From NCBI RefSeq assembly GCF_013307435.2, contig NZ_CP102845.1, positions 2,241,001-2,305,000 of the forward strand: DNA of 64,000 nucleotides. The letters are read 5' to 3'. The DNA comes from Microvirga terrae (GTDB lineage Bacteria > Pseudomonadota > Alphaproteobacteria > Rhizobiales > Beijerinckiaceae). The translations under genes and the position numbers were made by a program. The notes beneath the pieces are model-generated. The model was not told the DNA's origin. It saw nothing but the letters and a program-made list of their open reading frames with translations, and searched no databases. This document shows positions 46,286-56,588 of the stretch, piece after piece; the first letter of the stretch is position 1, and each line of letters opens with the position of its first letter.

Positions 46286-48832
46286 ATGCAGAAAGATCTT
46301 GAGCCCACTTCACCCACGACTGCGCAGGAACGAATGGGCTTCGTGCGCGTCCGCGGGGCCCGCGAGCACAATCTTAAGAATATCGATCTTGAGATTCCGC
46401 GCGATGCTCTGGTTGTTTTTACAGGCGTGTCCGGCTCCGGAAAGTCTTCGCTGGCCTTCGGAACCCTTTATGCCGAGGCACAACGGCGATATCTCGAGTC
46501 AGTGTCGCCTTATGCCAGGCGACTGTTCCACCAGATGCCCGTTCCGGATGTCGATGACATCGACGGTCTGCCGCCCGCCGTTGCGCTTCAGCAGCAGCGC
46601 GGTTCACCGACCACACGCTCCTCGGTCGGCAGCGTCACGACCTTGTCCAACCTGCTGCGCATGCTTTACTCCCGCGCTGGCGACTATCCACGCGGCCAAG
46701 CGATCCTCTATGCCGAGGCGTTCTCGCCCAATACGCCCGAAGGCGCCTGTCCCCGGTGCCACGGCCTTGGCCGGGTTTATGAGGTCACCGAGCAGTCGAT
46801 GGTGCCCGACAACACGCTGACCATTCGCGAGCGAGCGATTGCCGCCTGGCCGACCGCCTGGCATGGCCAGAACCTGCGCGATATTGCGACCACGCTCGGC
46901 TTCGACGTGGATCGGCCCTGGCGGGACCTGCCCAAGAAGGATCGCAACTGGCTTCTTTTCACCGATGAGCAGCCGACCGTTCCTGTCTACCCCGGGTATA
47001 CGCAGCAGGAGGTTCGACGCGCGCTCAAGCGCAAGGAAGAGCCGGCCTATCAGGGCACCTTCACGAGCGCCAAGCGGCACGTGCTGCACACCTTCGCCAA
47101 CACGCAAAGCCCGCTGATGAAGCGGCGGGCGGCACAATACATGGTGAGCACCGAGTGCGCACTCTGCCACGGCAAGCGCCTTCGGCCCGAGTCCCTGTCG
47201 GTCACGTTCGCGGGATTGGACATCGCCGACATCTCCAGTCTGCCGCTCGCCCGCCTCGCCGACATCTTCCATACCTATGCAGGCGGGAGGGCTCCGCGGC
47301 TAGCCAAGATTGAGGCCGAGCATCCGGAAAAGGCGGTGGTCGCGCAGCGCATCGCGCAGGATCTTGTCGCCCGGCTCAGCGTCATGCTCGACCTCGGGCT
47401 CGGCTATCTCGCCGTCGACCGCAGCACCCCGACGCTTTCACCCGGCGAGCTCCAACGACTGCGGCTGGCCACGCAGGTGCGCTCCAATCTCTTCGGCGTC
47501 GTGTATGTGCTCGATGAGCCGTCGGCCGGGCTTCATCCCGCAGACACGGAGGCGCTCCTGAATGCGCTCGGGCAACTGAAGGCGTCCGGAAACTCGCAGT
47601 TCGTGGTCGAGCACAATCTCGATGTCATCCGTCATGCCGACTGGATCGTCGATGTTGGACCTGGAGCGGGAGAGCAGGGAGGCTTCGTGATCTACAGCGG
47701 TCCGCCGGACGGGCTTAGCCAGGTCGAGGCCTCGCAGACCCGGCGTTTCCTGTTCGGCGAAAGCTTCCTCCCGCCTCGGGAAGTGCGCTCACCGAAAGGC
47801 TGGCTGCGCCTCGCCCGGGTAACACGCAACAACCTGCACGAGCTCGACGTCGCATTTCCCTTAGGCGTGCTCACAACCGTGACAGGCGTATCCGGCTCAG
47901 GCAAGTCGAGCCTGGTCAGCCAAGCTCTAGTTGAACTGGTAGCGGAGCATCTGGGGCACGATATCGCTGAGCCGGAAGAGGAGGGCGAGGAGCTTGAGCG
48001 GGCCGCGATGATGGCCAGCGAAGGCCGGATCGTCAGTGGCATGGAAGGGATCAAGCGCCTGGTGCGGGTCGATCAGAAGCCGATCGGGCGCACGCCGCGT
48101 TCGAATCTCGCCACCTATACCGGCCTTTTCGATCATGTCCGCAAGCTGTTTGCCGCAACCAAGCAGGCCCGCGCCCGGCGCTACGATGCTGGACGCTTTT
48201 CCTTCAACGTCGCCAAGGGCCGCTGCCCGCATTGCGAGGGCGAAGGCTTCGTGATGGTCGAGCTGCTGTTCCTGCCGAGCGTCTATGCTCCATGCCCGAC
48301 CTGCCATGGCGCCCGGTACAATGCCGACACGCTCAAGATCAGATACCGCGACAAATCCATCGCCGACGTGCTCGGAATGACGCTCGATGCGGCCTGGGAG
48401 TTTTTCGCCGACGAGCCGCCTTTGCATCGTTCGCTCACGATCGTGCGGGAGGTGGGGCTGGGTTATCTGAGACTGGGCCAACCCGCGACCGAGTTGTCCG
48501 GAGGGGAGGCGCAGCGAATCAAGCTCGCGACCGAGCTTCAACGGATCCAGCGTGGCGATACGCTCTACGTCCTCGACGAGCCTACGACCGGACTGCATCC
48601 CGCCGATGTCGAGAGGCTCGTGGCCCAGCTCGATGGGCTGGTCGAAGCCGGCAACACTGTCATTGTGGTCGAGCACAACATGCGCGTTGCCGCGAGAAGC
48701 GACTGGGTCATGGATCTCGGTCCGGGAGCCGGGGACGAGGGCGGGCAGGTGGTTGCATCGGGACCGCCGGCGGAAGTCACAAAAGCGTCAGGCAGCCGTA
48801 CGGCGCCTTATCTGGCACGAGCTCTCGTTTGA
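46286..48832 (+). CDS. uvrA2: class II UvrA (excinuclease subunit A paralogue)
   Basis: An 848-residue ABC-type DNA-repair ATPase. Two Walker A loops (both GVSGSGKSS, near residues 47-55 and 533), signatures LSPGELQR and LSGGEAQR, and Walker B segments [12 protein letters not shown] and [12 protein letters not shown] are present. Zinc modules CPRCHG, CALCHG, CPHCEG and CPTCHG follow the usual order. At under 900 residues it lacks the UvrB-binding insert of standard UvrA, so it is the shorter UvrA2 form, linked to tolerance of DNA-damaging compounds. It stands alone. Confidence 0.95.
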   Translation: MQKDLEPTSPTTAQERMGFVRVRGAREHNLKNIDLEIPRDALVVFTGVSGSGKSSLAFGTLYAEAQRRYLESVSPYARRLFHQMPVPDVDDIDGLPPAVALQQQRGSPTTRSSVGSVTTLSNLLRMLYSRAGDYPRGQAILYAEAFSPNTPEGACPRCHGLGRVYEVTEQSMVPDNTLTIRERAIAAWPTAWHGQNLRDIATTLGFDVDRPWRDLPKKDRNWLLFTDEQPTVPVYPGYTQQEVRRALKRKEEPAYQGTFTSAKRHVLHTFANTQSPLMKRRAAQYMVSTECALCHGKRLRPESLSVTFAGLDIADISSLPLARLADIFHTYAGGRAPRLAKIEAEHPEKAVVAQRIAQDLVARLSVMLDLGLGYLAVDRSTPTLSPGELQRLRLATQVRSNLFGVVYVLDEPSAGLHPADTEALLNALGQLKASGNSQFVVEHNLDVIRHADWIVDVGPGAGEQGGFVIYSGPPDGLSQVEASQTRRFLFGESFLPPREVRSPKGWLRLARVTRNNLHELDVAFPLGVLTTVTGVSGSGKSSLVSQALVELVAEHLGHDIAEPEEEGEELERAAMMASEGRIVSGMEGIKRLVRVDQKPIGRTPRSNLATYTGLFDHVRKLFAATKQARARRYDAGRFSFNVAKGRCPHCEGEGFVMVELLFLPSVYAPCPTCHGARYNADTLKIRYRDKSIADVLGMTLDAAWEFFADEPPLHRSLTIVREVGLGYLRLGQPATELSGGEAQRIKLATELQRIQRGDTLYVLDEPTTGLHPADVERLVAQLDGLVEAGNTVIVVEHNMRVAARSDWVMDLGPGAGDEGGQVVASGPPAEVTKASGSRTAPYLARALV

Positions 48833-49080
48833 TGCACTTCAAGCTATGAGGCGCCTTGGACAAAGGCCTGCCCAGAGCGTGATGTGTTTCCAAGTGGGCA
48901 GCTACAATCTCTGTCGGAGGCGGCGACCGCGGCACACAGCCCGCCGCCTTGCTCAGCCCTGGCGCCCAGTGGAAGTTCGTCCATTGCGTACCCGGGGCCC
49001 ATGACAAGGTCGGGAGCATGAATCCTGTATCCTTCGACAGATCCAGAGGCCTGCATTTTGTTACTGGGATCGCTCCGGTT

Positions 49081-50250
49081 TCAGGGAATGAACACAGAGC
49101 GGACGCAACCGTCATCCTTGTGCTTGAACATGGCGTAGCCATGCGGTGCATCTTCGAGCGAGAAACGATGCGTCGCCAGGAACGATGGGTTCAGCTCTCC
49201 CTTCTGGGCATGGTCGAGCAGGCGGTCCATGTAGGCCTGCCCATGCTGCTGGGCCGTGCGCACCGTCAGGCCCTTGTTCATGATCGCTCCGATTGGAAAC
49301 TTGTCCATCACGCCGTAGACGCCGAGGATCGAAAGTATTCCGCCTTTGCGGCAGGCCAGGGTTGCCTCCCGTAGCGCTTGGCCGCGATCCGTGTGCATGT
49401 ACATGAGCTGCTTGGCACGGTCGTAGGCGTATTGCAGACCGGTGCCGTGCGCCTCCATGCCGACCGCGTCGATGCAGGCGTCGGGACCCCGGCCACCTGT
49501 CATTTCCTTGAGCACCTCCAGGACGCTGTCGACCTCCTCATAGTTGATGGTCTCGGAGCCGACATGCTCGCGGGCCATCTGCAGCCGCTCGGGCAAGCGG
49601 TCGATTGCAATCACCCGCTCGGCTCCCATCAGGAAGGCGCTCTTCTGCGCCATCAAGCCGACGCCGCCGCAGCCCCACACGGCCACCACGTCCCCGGGCT
49701 GAATATTGCAGAAATCCGCCCCCATGTAGCCGGTCGGCGCCGCATCGGAGAGAAACAGCACCTGCTCGTCCGGCAGACCATCCGGCACCTTGAAGCAATC
49801 GTTGTCGGCAAATGGCACGCGCACATACTGGGCGTGGGCCCCGGCGTAGCCGCCGAACGCGTGGGTATAGCCGTAGATGCCGGCCGTCGGATAGCCGAGG
49901 ATGGGCTCCTGCAGCTCAGGCTTGGGATGGGTATTGTCGCACAACGAATAGAGTTTGTTCTTGCAGTACCAGCACTGGCCGCAGGTGATGAAGGACGGCA
50001 CCACGACCCGATCCCCCTTCTTGACCTTCTTCACCTCAGGCCCGACGTCCTCGACCACGCCCATGAACTCGTGGCCGATCACGTCACCGGCCTTCATGGT
50101 CGGGATGTAGCCGTCAATGAAGTGCAGGTCCGAGCCGCAGGTGGTCGACATGGTGACCCGCAGGATGCAGTCATGCGGATTGACGATCTCGGGATCCTTG
50201 ACGGTCTCGACACGCAGATCGTTGACGCCGTTCCAGATGAGCGCACGCAT
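49081..50250 (-). CDS. zinc-dependent alcohol dehydrogenase (glutathione-independent formaldehyde-dehydrogenase-like)
   Basis: A 389-residue MDR enzyme. Catalytic zinc ligands are Cys in STTCGSDLHF (about C38), GHEFMG and later residues. The structural zinc loop is CGQCWYCKNKLYSLC, four cysteines. The Rossmann loop is VAVWGCGGVGLMAQ. It is a paralogue of the genes at 54805 and 56833. An SRPBCC gene lies 14 bases upstream on the same strand, a pairing seen in stress-linked loci. The substrate is unknown. Confidence 0.92.
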   Translation of the reverse strand: MRALIWNGVNDLRVETVKDPEIVNPHDCILRVTMSTTCGSDLHFIDGYIPTMKAGDVIGHEFMGVVEDVGPEVKKVKKGDRVVVPSFITCGQCWYCKNKLYSLCDNTHPKPELQEPILGYPTAGIYGYTHAFGGYAGAHAQYVRVPFADNDCFKVPDGLPDEQVLFLSDAAPTGYMGADFCNIQPGDVVAVWGCGGVGLMAQKSAFLMGAERVIAIDRLPERLQMAREHVGSETINYEEVDSVLEVLKEMTGGRGPDACIDAVGMEAHGTGLQYAYDRAKQLMYMHTDRGQALREATLACRKGGILSILGVYGVMDKFPIGAIMNKGLTVRTAQQHGQAYMDRLLDHAQKGELNPSFLATHRFSLEDAPHGYAMFKHKDDGCVRSVFIP

Positions 50251-50264
50251 GAGAAGCCTCCTCG

Positions 50265-51008
50265 TCAGCGAGGGTCGGGCCGAGCCGCCGGCTGGCGCTC
50301 GGTGGTCGGGATCTCGCCGGTCTGGACGAGGGCCTTGAAGTAGTGCAGCGACTTGCTCGCAAGCGCCGCCGGTACCGTATTGCCCAGCATCTGGGCGGCA
50401 ATCCGGCCGAGCATGCCACCGGGCGGATCAAGGCTGGCACGCAGGACCACCACCGTGCCACGGTTGCCGGCAGCGGAACGGAAGCGCACCGACGCTTCCC
50501 GGATCAGAGCGCCCCCGCCTTGTGCCTCCCAGCGCATGAACTCGCCCGGCTGGTCGTCGGCCAGGCGCATGTCCCAGGAGCCCAGATTGGATCCGGCGCT
50601 CCAGCGTGTCTGCCCGTCACCCGCGGACTGGACTTCGGCAAAGGGCGCCATGATCCGCCTCATGGTTTCCGGATCGCGCCAGCGACGGTAAAGTTCGTCC
50701 GCGGGAACGTCCTCGATCGTAATCGAGCGCTCGACCTCCGGCTCGTGCTCAGCGGCCGACCGTCGGTTCTGACCGGTCCTGGTCCGGCGCCCGGTATCGC
50801 GCATTTGGGCTTCGATGAGACCGATAGCGGCCACGCCGGCAGCGGCCGCGATGGCAAATCCGACCATACCGAGGCCGTTCCGGCCTCCGCGAGCATCCTG
50901 TCTCCCTTGCGGCTGGCCCGGCTGGGACTGTGCGGCTCCCGTTGCTTGAGTGCGAGGCGGACTGTCATTTCGGACCCGTCTGGGCCGTTCATCGTGTTGG
51001 TCCGCCAT
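50265..51008 (-). CDS. SRPBCC (polyketide cyclase/dehydrase-like) protein with membrane anchor
   Basis: A 247-residue protein. Charged residues 1-45 precede a single hydrophobic helix (GLGMVGFAIAAAAGVAAIGLIEA), then a SRPBCC lipid-binding domain from about residue 90 (SITIEDVPADELYRRWRDPETMRRIM). This membrane-linked layout is common in Hyphomicrobiales. It probably binds a hydrophobic ligand at the membrane. It is the first gene of the minus-strand pair with the alcohol dehydrogenase and may relate to the membrane protein at 58027. Confidence 0.85.
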   Translation of the reverse strand: MADQHDERPRRVRNDSPPRTQATGAAQSQPGQPQGRQDARGGRNGLGMVGFAIAAAAGVAAIGLIEAQMRDTGRRTRTGQNRRSAAEHEPEVERSITIEDVPADELYRRWRDPETMRRIMAPFAEVQSAGDGQTRWSAGSNLGSWDMRLADDQPGEFMRWEAQGGGALIREASVRFRSAAGNRGTVVVLRASLDPPGGMLGRIAAQMLGNTVPAALASKSLHYFKALVQTGEIPTTERQPAARPDPR

Positions 51009-51481
51009 GGCACACCTCAGTGGTGTCGAGAGACTTCAGTAGCGTCCCGCCCGATGAGATTGGATTGCTGGCGCAAACTATCGTCGTTCAGCGGGAGCCG
51101 TGGAGAGTAACAATTGCAAGGGCCCCTACGGATAACGGTCGATTCCTGAGGGAAAGTACGCGGCTGCAAACGAAACAGTGTAGGCCGGCCTCCCTCAGCC
51201 TACCTTACAGCACAGAGCAGCCCATGCAGGTGGTCAGACGTCTTCCGGATGCTCGCTACCGCCGTACTCACATTAAAGCTTTTGGAGCATCCTTCATGCT
51301 GTCTAAGCTCTAGGAGACCTGGACTTATGGCGTGAATGAGGACTGCGGGACCCCGCGATGTAATAGTGTAGACAGAGTTAGCTGCGAACGACGTGTAGCC
51401 GTAGTTCCTTATGGCAAGCCGCCCTGACAACTCTAAAATAATATCGGAAGTCCCCTCATGATGTCTTTCCAAGGAGAATAA
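51009..51481. other. divergent intergenic region
   Basis: About 470 bases between SRPBCC (leftward) and the PAS-LuxR gene (rightward). No gene is recognised. AAGGAG precedes the PAS gene. The region should hold both promoters, but no clear EcfG-type box was found. Confidence 0.45.
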
Positions 51482-53755
51482 ATGAGCATGGCGGAAGCTT
51501 TTCCCAACGGCGGCACCATGGGTGAACGCGTGCGGACTCACGACTGGGCTGCTACGCCCCTCGGGGCAGCAGAGACTTGGCCGCAGTCGCTGCGCACCGC
51601 CTTAAGCATCATGCTGAGCTCCGCCTTCCCCACCTACTTGGCCTGGGGGCCAGAACTGACCAGCTTCTACAATGATGCCTACATTCCGATCATGGGCGAC
51701 AAACCGAACGGCCTCGGGCAGCCATTCCCCGAGGTCTGGTCGGAGGTGTGGGACACCATCGGTCCGATCACCCATCGGGCCATGCAAGGGGAGGCCAGCT
51801 ACTTCGAGGACCTGCCGCTGACGCTCATGCGCCATGGCCATCCCGAGGCAACATGGTTCTCGTTCTCTTACAGCCCCATTGGGGATGAGACAGGCGGCGT
51901 TGGCGGGGTGCTGTGCACTGTCCACGAGACCACCGAGCGCGTACGAGCCGAGGCAGCCCTGCGCGAAAGCGAGAACAAGCTTGCAGCCATTCTGGAGCAA
52001 TTGCCGGTTGGTGTCGGCCTCGTCGACCAGGAGGGGAACATCACCCTGAGCAACCGTATCCTCCAGCAGTACGCCCTTGATAAAGTTCCTTCCAGAGATC
52101 CGATCCAAGGCGAGCGCTGGCGGGGCTACACCCCGGATGGCCAGCGTCTCAGCCCCTCCGACTATCCGAGCGCGCGGGCACTGCGGGGTGAAACGGTTGT
52201 TCCAGGTATCGACTTTCTCGTCACACTCCCCAATGGCCAGGAGATCTGGACGCGGGTGAGCGCTGCGCCCTTTCGCAACACCGCTCAGGAGGGTCTGGGC
52301 GCAGTCTTCGTGGTGCAGGTCGTCGAGCGGGAGAAGCGGACGGAGCAGGCGTTGCGCGAAAGCCGAGCGCGGCTCCAGGCGGCCATCGACCTCGTCGGTC
52401 TGTCACCCTACACCTGGAATCCGATCACGGGAGCCCTGGACTGGGATGCCCAGCTCAAGGCGATGTGGGGACTGGCGCCTGATGCCCATGTCGACCACGA
52501 GGTTTGGCTATCCGGCATTCATCCCGAAGATCGGCCGCGCGTCGAGGCCGCTATCGCCCAGTGCAGCGATCCTGCCGGTCCTGGGATCTACGCCATCGAG
52601 TACCGCGTGATCGGGATCGGGGATGGGATCGAGCGTTGGGTCTCCACCCAGGGCCGGACCACGTTCGAGCATGGCCGTCCCGTCGCGTTCATGGGAGCCG
52701 CCTTGGACATCACGGAGCGCAAGCGGGCCGAAGCCGCCCTGCGTGAGAGCGAAGAGCGCTTCCGGCAGTTCGCCGAGAACTCCAGCAGCACCCTTTGGAT
52801 CATGAACTTCGAGACGATGAACCTCGAATACCTGAGCCCTGCCTTTGAGGCCATCTGGGGCGAAACAGTCGAAAGCACGCTTGGCGATCCCAGCCGGTGG
52901 AGCCGCTTCGTCCATCCGGATGATCGAGAGCGCGCGCGAGGCGCGCTTGAACGCGTCAGACTGGGTGACATCAGCACCGAGGAGTTCCGCATCGTCCGTT
53001 CTGACGGGGTGGTGCGCTGGATCCGCAACACCTTCTTCCCCATTCCTGACGCGCAGGGCCGGATCCGCCGTGCCGGCGGCGTTGCGCAGGACATCACCCG
53101 CCCTGACGGGCGCTTCGTCTATGTGGTCGATGCCGATGAGCCCGCGCGTCAGATCCTGACGCGGGGGCTGCGCGACGCCGGCTATGACGTGAGAGCCTTC
53201 CCGTCCGGCAAGGCTTTCCTGGAGGCAGCCCCGGCTCTCGCGGCCGGCTGCGTGGTGCTCGACATCCGCCAGCCCGAGGCGGGCGGTCTGAGCATCCCGC
53301 GGGAGCTCAAGGCCCGGCGCATCGGCCTGCCGGTGATCGTCCTGGGCGCGCTCCAGAGCGATGTAAAGTCTGCCGTGCAGGTGATGAAGGCCGGCGCGGT
53401 GGACGTCCTGTCCATCCCCTATGCTCCGGATGAGCTGCTGGCCGCCCTTGCGTCGGCCGCCGCTGACATCTCCCAGGCCGACGAGCGCGACCAAGAGGCC
53501 CACCGGGCCCGGGGACGCTTCGCCGAGATGCCGGTCCGCGAACACGAGGTCCTGGAGGGCCTGCTGGCCGGCCAGACCAACAAGCAGATCGGGCGGGCCA
53601 TCGGCCTCAGCCCGCGCACGGTGGAAACCCACCGCGCTCATGTCATGCAGCGCCTGGGCGCCAGGACGATCCCGGAGCTGGTGCGGATCGCCGCCTTGGC
53701 GGGCGTGCCTGCCCGCCCGCAGGTGAGCCGTGACGACGGAGCCGACAAACCTTGA
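51482..53755 (+). CDS. PAS-PAS-receiver-LuxR protein without a kinase domain
   Basis: A 757-residue regulator. An N-terminal PAS-like region (residues about 10-160, FPTYLAWGPELTSFYNDAY) is followed by three PAS/PAC units ending near 185-300, 430 and 545. Then comes a FixJ-like receiver (about 548-660) and a LuxR HTH (about 680-735, LLAGQTNKQIGRAIGLSPRTVETHRAHVMQRL). No histidine kinase is present. The receiver keeps the acidic start VVDADEP and the Asp of VLDIRQPEAGG, but the Thr/Ser and Lys positions read VLGALQS and SIPYAP, so it is degenerate. It probably senses a signal directly through PAS and acts on DNA. Confidence 0.88.
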   Translation: MSMAEAFPNGGTMGERVRTHDWAATPLGAAETWPQSLRTALSIMLSSAFPTYLAWGPELTSFYNDAYIPIMGDKPNGLGQPFPEVWSEVWDTIGPITHRAMQGEASYFEDLPLTLMRHGHPEATWFSFSYSPIGDETGGVGGVLCTVHETTERVRAEAALRESENKLAAILEQLPVGVGLVDQEGNITLSNRILQQYALDKVPSRDPIQGERWRGYTPDGQRLSPSDYPSARALRGETVVPGIDFLVTLPNGQEIWTRVSAAPFRNTAQEGLGAVFVVQVVEREKRTEQALRESRARLQAAIDLVGLSPYTWNPITGALDWDAQLKAMWGLAPDAHVDHEVWLSGIHPEDRPRVEAAIAQCSDPAGPGIYAIEYRVIGIGDGIERWVSTQGRTTFEHGRPVAFMGAALDITERKRAEAALRESEERFRQFAENSSSTLWIMNFETMNLEYLSPAFEAIWGETVESTLGDPSRWSRFVHPDDRERARGALERVRLGDISTEEFRIVRSDGVVRWIRNTFFPIPDAQGRIRRAGGVAQDITRPDGRFVYVVDADEPARQILTRGLRDAGYDVRAFPSGKAFLEAAPALAAGCVVLDIRQPEAGGLSIPRELKARRIGLPVIVLGALQSDVKSAVQVMKAGAVDVLSIPYAPDELLAALASAAADISQADERDQEAHRARGRFAEMPVREHEVLEGLLAGQTNKQIGRAIGLSPRTVETHRAHVMQRLGARTIPELVRIAALAGVPARPQVSRDDGADKP

Positions 53756-53954
53756 GTTCCAGCAGGCCCTGATCGCCCGAACGCCGCTGCAACACGATAC
53801 GGAACAATCCCCGGTGACTACCGGATGCCGCGTTCATCCTCATCCATGACACTGCCCCAATGGGCATGTGGCCATGCCGGGACCGCTGCGGATCGGCCGG
53901 GCCACATGCAGCATCGAAGCTCTGAGGCAGCCAGGAAAAGGACGAGGAAAGCCC

Positions 53955-54473
53955 GTGACCTTATCAGTCTCTCAAGCAAGTTTGATCAACCGCCACGTGC
54001 TGATCGTCGAGGACGAGTACTTCATTGCCGACGACGTCGCACAAGTTCTGGAGCGAGCTGGGGCGGCGGTGGTCGGACCGGCTCCGACCCGGGAGGCAGC
54101 GCTGGCCTTGCTGACGTCTGAAAGGGTCGACATTGCCGTTCTCGATATTGACCTGCATGGCGAACCGGTGTTCCCGGTCGCCGATTTTCTCAGGGCGCGA
54201 GTTATTCCCTTCATCTTTGCGACCGGCTACAGCCAAGCTTCCCTGCCGGCCGAGTATCGAGACGTCGCGACTTGGGAGAAGCCATTCGACGCCTATGCCT
54301 TGGCACTGGCTCTCGCGAACCTGACGGGAGATGCCGGTTCCGGCCCCGCATTGGGAGATCCTCATGCACTCTTCCAGGCGATCCCCGTTGGCCCTGCTCG
54401 GCGGCCCTCCTGGCCATGTCCGTCTTCCTCGCTCACGCTGCCGAACCCGTCGGCCTCAGCCCTCGGACGGTAG
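53955..54473 (+). CDS. single-domain response regulator
   Basis: About 172 residues from GTG 53955, which has GAGGAAAG upstream; an ATG at 53874 is an alternative. The receiver is intact: acidic pair in LIVEDEYFIAD, phospho-Asp in VLDIDLHG, Thr in FATGYS and Lys in WEKPFD. No output domain follows; after about residue 125 the chain is proline/serine-rich and runs into the decayed LuxR repeat region, so the native C-terminus may have been lost. It lies about 200 bases after the PAS-LuxR gene and may pair with an HWE-type kinase. Confidence 0.82.
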   Translation: MTLSVSQASLINRHVLIVEDEYFIADDVAQVLERAGAAVVGPAPTREAALALLTSERVDIAVLDIDLHGEPVFPVADFLRARVIPFIFATGYSQASLPAEYRDVATWEKPFDAYALALALANLTGDAGSGPALGDPHALFQAIPVGPARRPSWPCPSSSLTLPNPSASALGR

Positions 54474-54804
54474 AGACCCTGTCATAAGCCCTGCTGGTCG
54501 CAACCTCTGCGGGGTTCCAGTCGCCCAGCCCAGGGCTGGATGTGCCTCAAGGGTCAGACGCGCCCGAAACCTGATCATCTGTCAGGAATGCACGCTCAAG
54601 ATCCTGTCCTCGCTGGAGGTGGGCAAAGCGAGACAACTGCGCTGCATCAAAACAGAGCGTGATGTCCCTCAGGGATCATCCGCAGCACTTCCCCTCAGCG
54701 CGGTCGTTCATGAGCCACGAGCCCTGACGACCATCCCCGTGACGCCATCAACAAGATGACGAGCCGCGCCTATCTAGCATGCAGCTTCAGGTTGGGAGAA
54801 CACG
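54474..54804. other. intergenic region holding direct repeat 1
   Basis: About 330 bases, mostly the 254-bp repeat at 54486-54739. It includes a decayed LuxR-HTH tail (GLSPRTVETL read at 54451-54480) and would supply the promoter of the following dehydrogenase. Confidence 0.6.
54486..54739 (+). repeat. 254-bp direct repeat, copy 1
   Basis: It aligns without gaps to 56500-56753 (offset 2014) with six mismatches. Both copies begin within a LuxR-type C-terminal coding tail and end 60-80 bases before a zinc alcohol dehydrogenase start. Inside, GATGTCCCTCAGGGATCATC (54661-54680) forms an imperfect palindrome. Confidence 0.9.
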
Positions 54805-55959
54805 ATGAGAGCAGTTGTCTATAACGGGCCGCGCGATGTTGCGGTACAGGACGTGCCCGATGCGCGGATCGAGAGGCCGACCGACGTTCTGGTGCGGATC
54901 ACGAGCACCAACATCTGCGGCTCCGACCTGCACATGTATGAGGGCCGGACCGACTTTCCGCGCGGCGGCGTATTCGGGCACGAGAACCTTGGTCAGGTGG
55001 AAAAAGTGGGCAACGCGGTCGATCGGGTGAAGGTTGGTGACTGGGTCGCCATCCCCTTCAACATCGGCTGCGGGTTCTGCAAGAACTGCGAGCGCGGCTT
55101 AAGCGCGTTCTGTCTGACGACGGCGGATCGAAGCGTCGTGCCGAACATGGCTGGCGCCGCGTACGGCTTCGCCGATATGGGGCCGTATCGGGGCGGCCAA
55201 GCCGACCTTCTTCGCGTCCCTTATGGCGACTACAACTGCCTGAAGCTGCCACCGGACGCGGAGGAACGACAAAACGACTATGTGATGCTGGCGGACATCT
55301 TCCCAACCGGCTGGCACGTCACCGAACTTGCAGGGTTGCGTCCCGGCGAGTCGGTCGTCATCTACGGGGCTGGGCCAGTCGGCCTCATGGCGGCCCACGC
55401 CGCGATGATCAAGGGCGCCTGCATGGTCATGGTCGTCGACCGCCATCCCGACCGTCTGCGCCTCGCAGGCTCGATTGGGGCCTTGCCCGTTGACGATTCC
55501 AAGGGCTCCCCGGTGGACCAGGTCCTTGCTTTGACGAACGGCATCGGCGCCGACCGTGGCTGCGAGTGCGTTGGCTACCAGGCCCACGACCCGGAGGGCC
55601 ACGAGCACCCCAACATGATCATGAACGACTTGGTAAGGTCGGTGAAATTCACCGGCGGCATCGGTGTGGTCGGCGTCTATGTGCCCCAGGATCCGGCTCC
55701 CCAGGACTCGCTCTACAAGCAGGGCGAGATCGTTTTCGATTACGGCCTCTTCTGGTTCAAAGGTCAGACGATCGGCACCGGTCAGTGCAACGTGAAGGCG
55801 TATAACCGGCAGCTGCGAGACCTGATCTCGACTGGCCGCGCGAAGCCATCCTTCATCATCTCGCATGAGCTGCCGCTGGGCGAGGCACCGAACGCCTACC
55901 AGCACTTCGACGCACGCGACGAGGGCTGGACCAAGGTGGTTCTCAAGCCCGCTGCGTGA
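54805..55959 (+). CDS. zinc-dependent alcohol dehydrogenase
   Basis: A 384-residue MDR enzyme. Catalytic zinc is bound through Cys in STNICGSDLHM and GHENLGQ. The structural loop is CGFCKNCERGLSAFC, four cysteines. The Rossmann loop is VVIYGAGPVGLMAAHAAM. It is a paralogue of 49081 and 56833. It is preceded by the 254-bp repeat and followed by the zinc-ribbon gene after about 75 bases. The substrate is unknown; formaldehyde or other short aldehydes are typical for the group. Confidence 0.92.
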   Translation: MRAVVYNGPRDVAVQDVPDARIERPTDVLVRITSTNICGSDLHMYEGRTDFPRGGVFGHENLGQVEKVGNAVDRVKVGDWVAIPFNIGCGFCKNCERGLSAFCLTTADRSVVPNMAGAAYGFADMGPYRGGQADLLRVPYGDYNCLKLPPDAEERQNDYVMLADIFPTGWHVTELAGLRPGESVVIYGAGPVGLMAAHAAMIKGACMVMVVDRHPDRLRLAGSIGALPVDDSKGSPVDQVLALTNGIGADRGCECVGYQAHDPEGHEHPNMIMNDLVRSVKFTGGIGVVGVYVPQDPAPQDSLYKQGEIVFDYGLFWFKGQTIGTGQCNVKAYNRQLRDLISTGRAKPSFIISHELPLGEAPNAYQHFDARDEGWTKVVLKPAA

Positions 55960-56035
55960 CGGGCCGGGCCGGGCGGGCAGTCACGCGCTCGGCCTGTGTG
56001 CCATCTCGCCAAACGAGCTCGAACGTGAGGGCGCC

Positions 56036-56365
56036 ATGCCGATCTACGACTACGAGTGCCAAGGGTGCGGGCCGTTCACTGCGATGCGGCCCATGGCGCG
56101 GTTCCAGGACCCATGCGCATGCCCGAAATGCGGGGCTGAAGCGTCACGAGCATCTCTCAGCGCACCAGCCATCGCCCGCATCAACTCGGGAGGTCGCATC
56201 GCCAACGAAGCAACCCAGCGGAGCGCGACTGAACTGCGGCCTTCTTCGGCGGCGCATCCAGCCGGCTGTGGCTGTTGCGTGCGCCGATTGCCGCTGCCGG
56301 GCACCCTGTCCTCGGGCGGACGGGTCTTCACGTCACATGGGCCAATCCGGTGTAGCGGGCCGTGA
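56036..56365 (+). CDS. FmdB-family zinc-ribbon protein
   Basis: About 109 residues from ATG 56036. It opens MPIYDYECQGCG, with the second pair in CACPKCG about 27 residues later, the four-cysteine zinc ribbon of FmdB regulators. A low-complexity middle leads to a second cysteine cluster, GCGCCVRR. The ribbon often sits beside dehydrogenase or amidase genes and may regulate or support them. The C-terminal part is not recognisable. Confidence 0.8.
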   Translation: MPIYDYECQGCGPFTAMRPMARFQDPCACPKCGAEASRASLSAPAIARINSGGRIANEATQRSATELRPSSAAHPAGCGCCVRRLPLPGTLSSGGRVFTSHGPIRCSGP

Positions 56366-56385
56366 TGGGTGCAGCGTAAGCAGGC

Positions 56386-56588
56386 TTGTTGGCCGGCCAG
56401 ACCAACAAGGAAATTGGACGGGACATCGGCCTTGGCCCTCGGACGGTAGGACACATCGGGCCCACGTCATGCAGCGGCTTGGCGTGCAGACCCTGGCACA
56501 AGCCGTGCTGGTCGCAACCTCGGCGGGATTCCAGTCGCCCAGCCCAGGGCTGGATGTGCCTCAAGGGTCAGACGCGCCCGAAACCTGA
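56386..56588 (+). pseudogene. remnant of a PAS/receiver-LuxR regulator (HTH tail)
   Basis: The plus strand reads LLAGQTNKEIGRDIGLGPRTVG, then after an apparent one-base loss continues AHVMQRLGVQTLAQAVLVATSAGF in another frame. This matches the HTH tail of the intact protein ending at 53755 (LLAGQTNKQIGRAIGLSPRTVETHRAHVMQRLG). It has no start and is not a working gene. Its 3' part lies inside direct repeat 2. Confidence 0.8.

Noticed and set aside
54331..54759. 142-residue ORF across direct repeat 1
   Set aside because: It changes frame relative to the LuxR remnant, and the matching frame in copy 2 is different in length; not a conserved gene.
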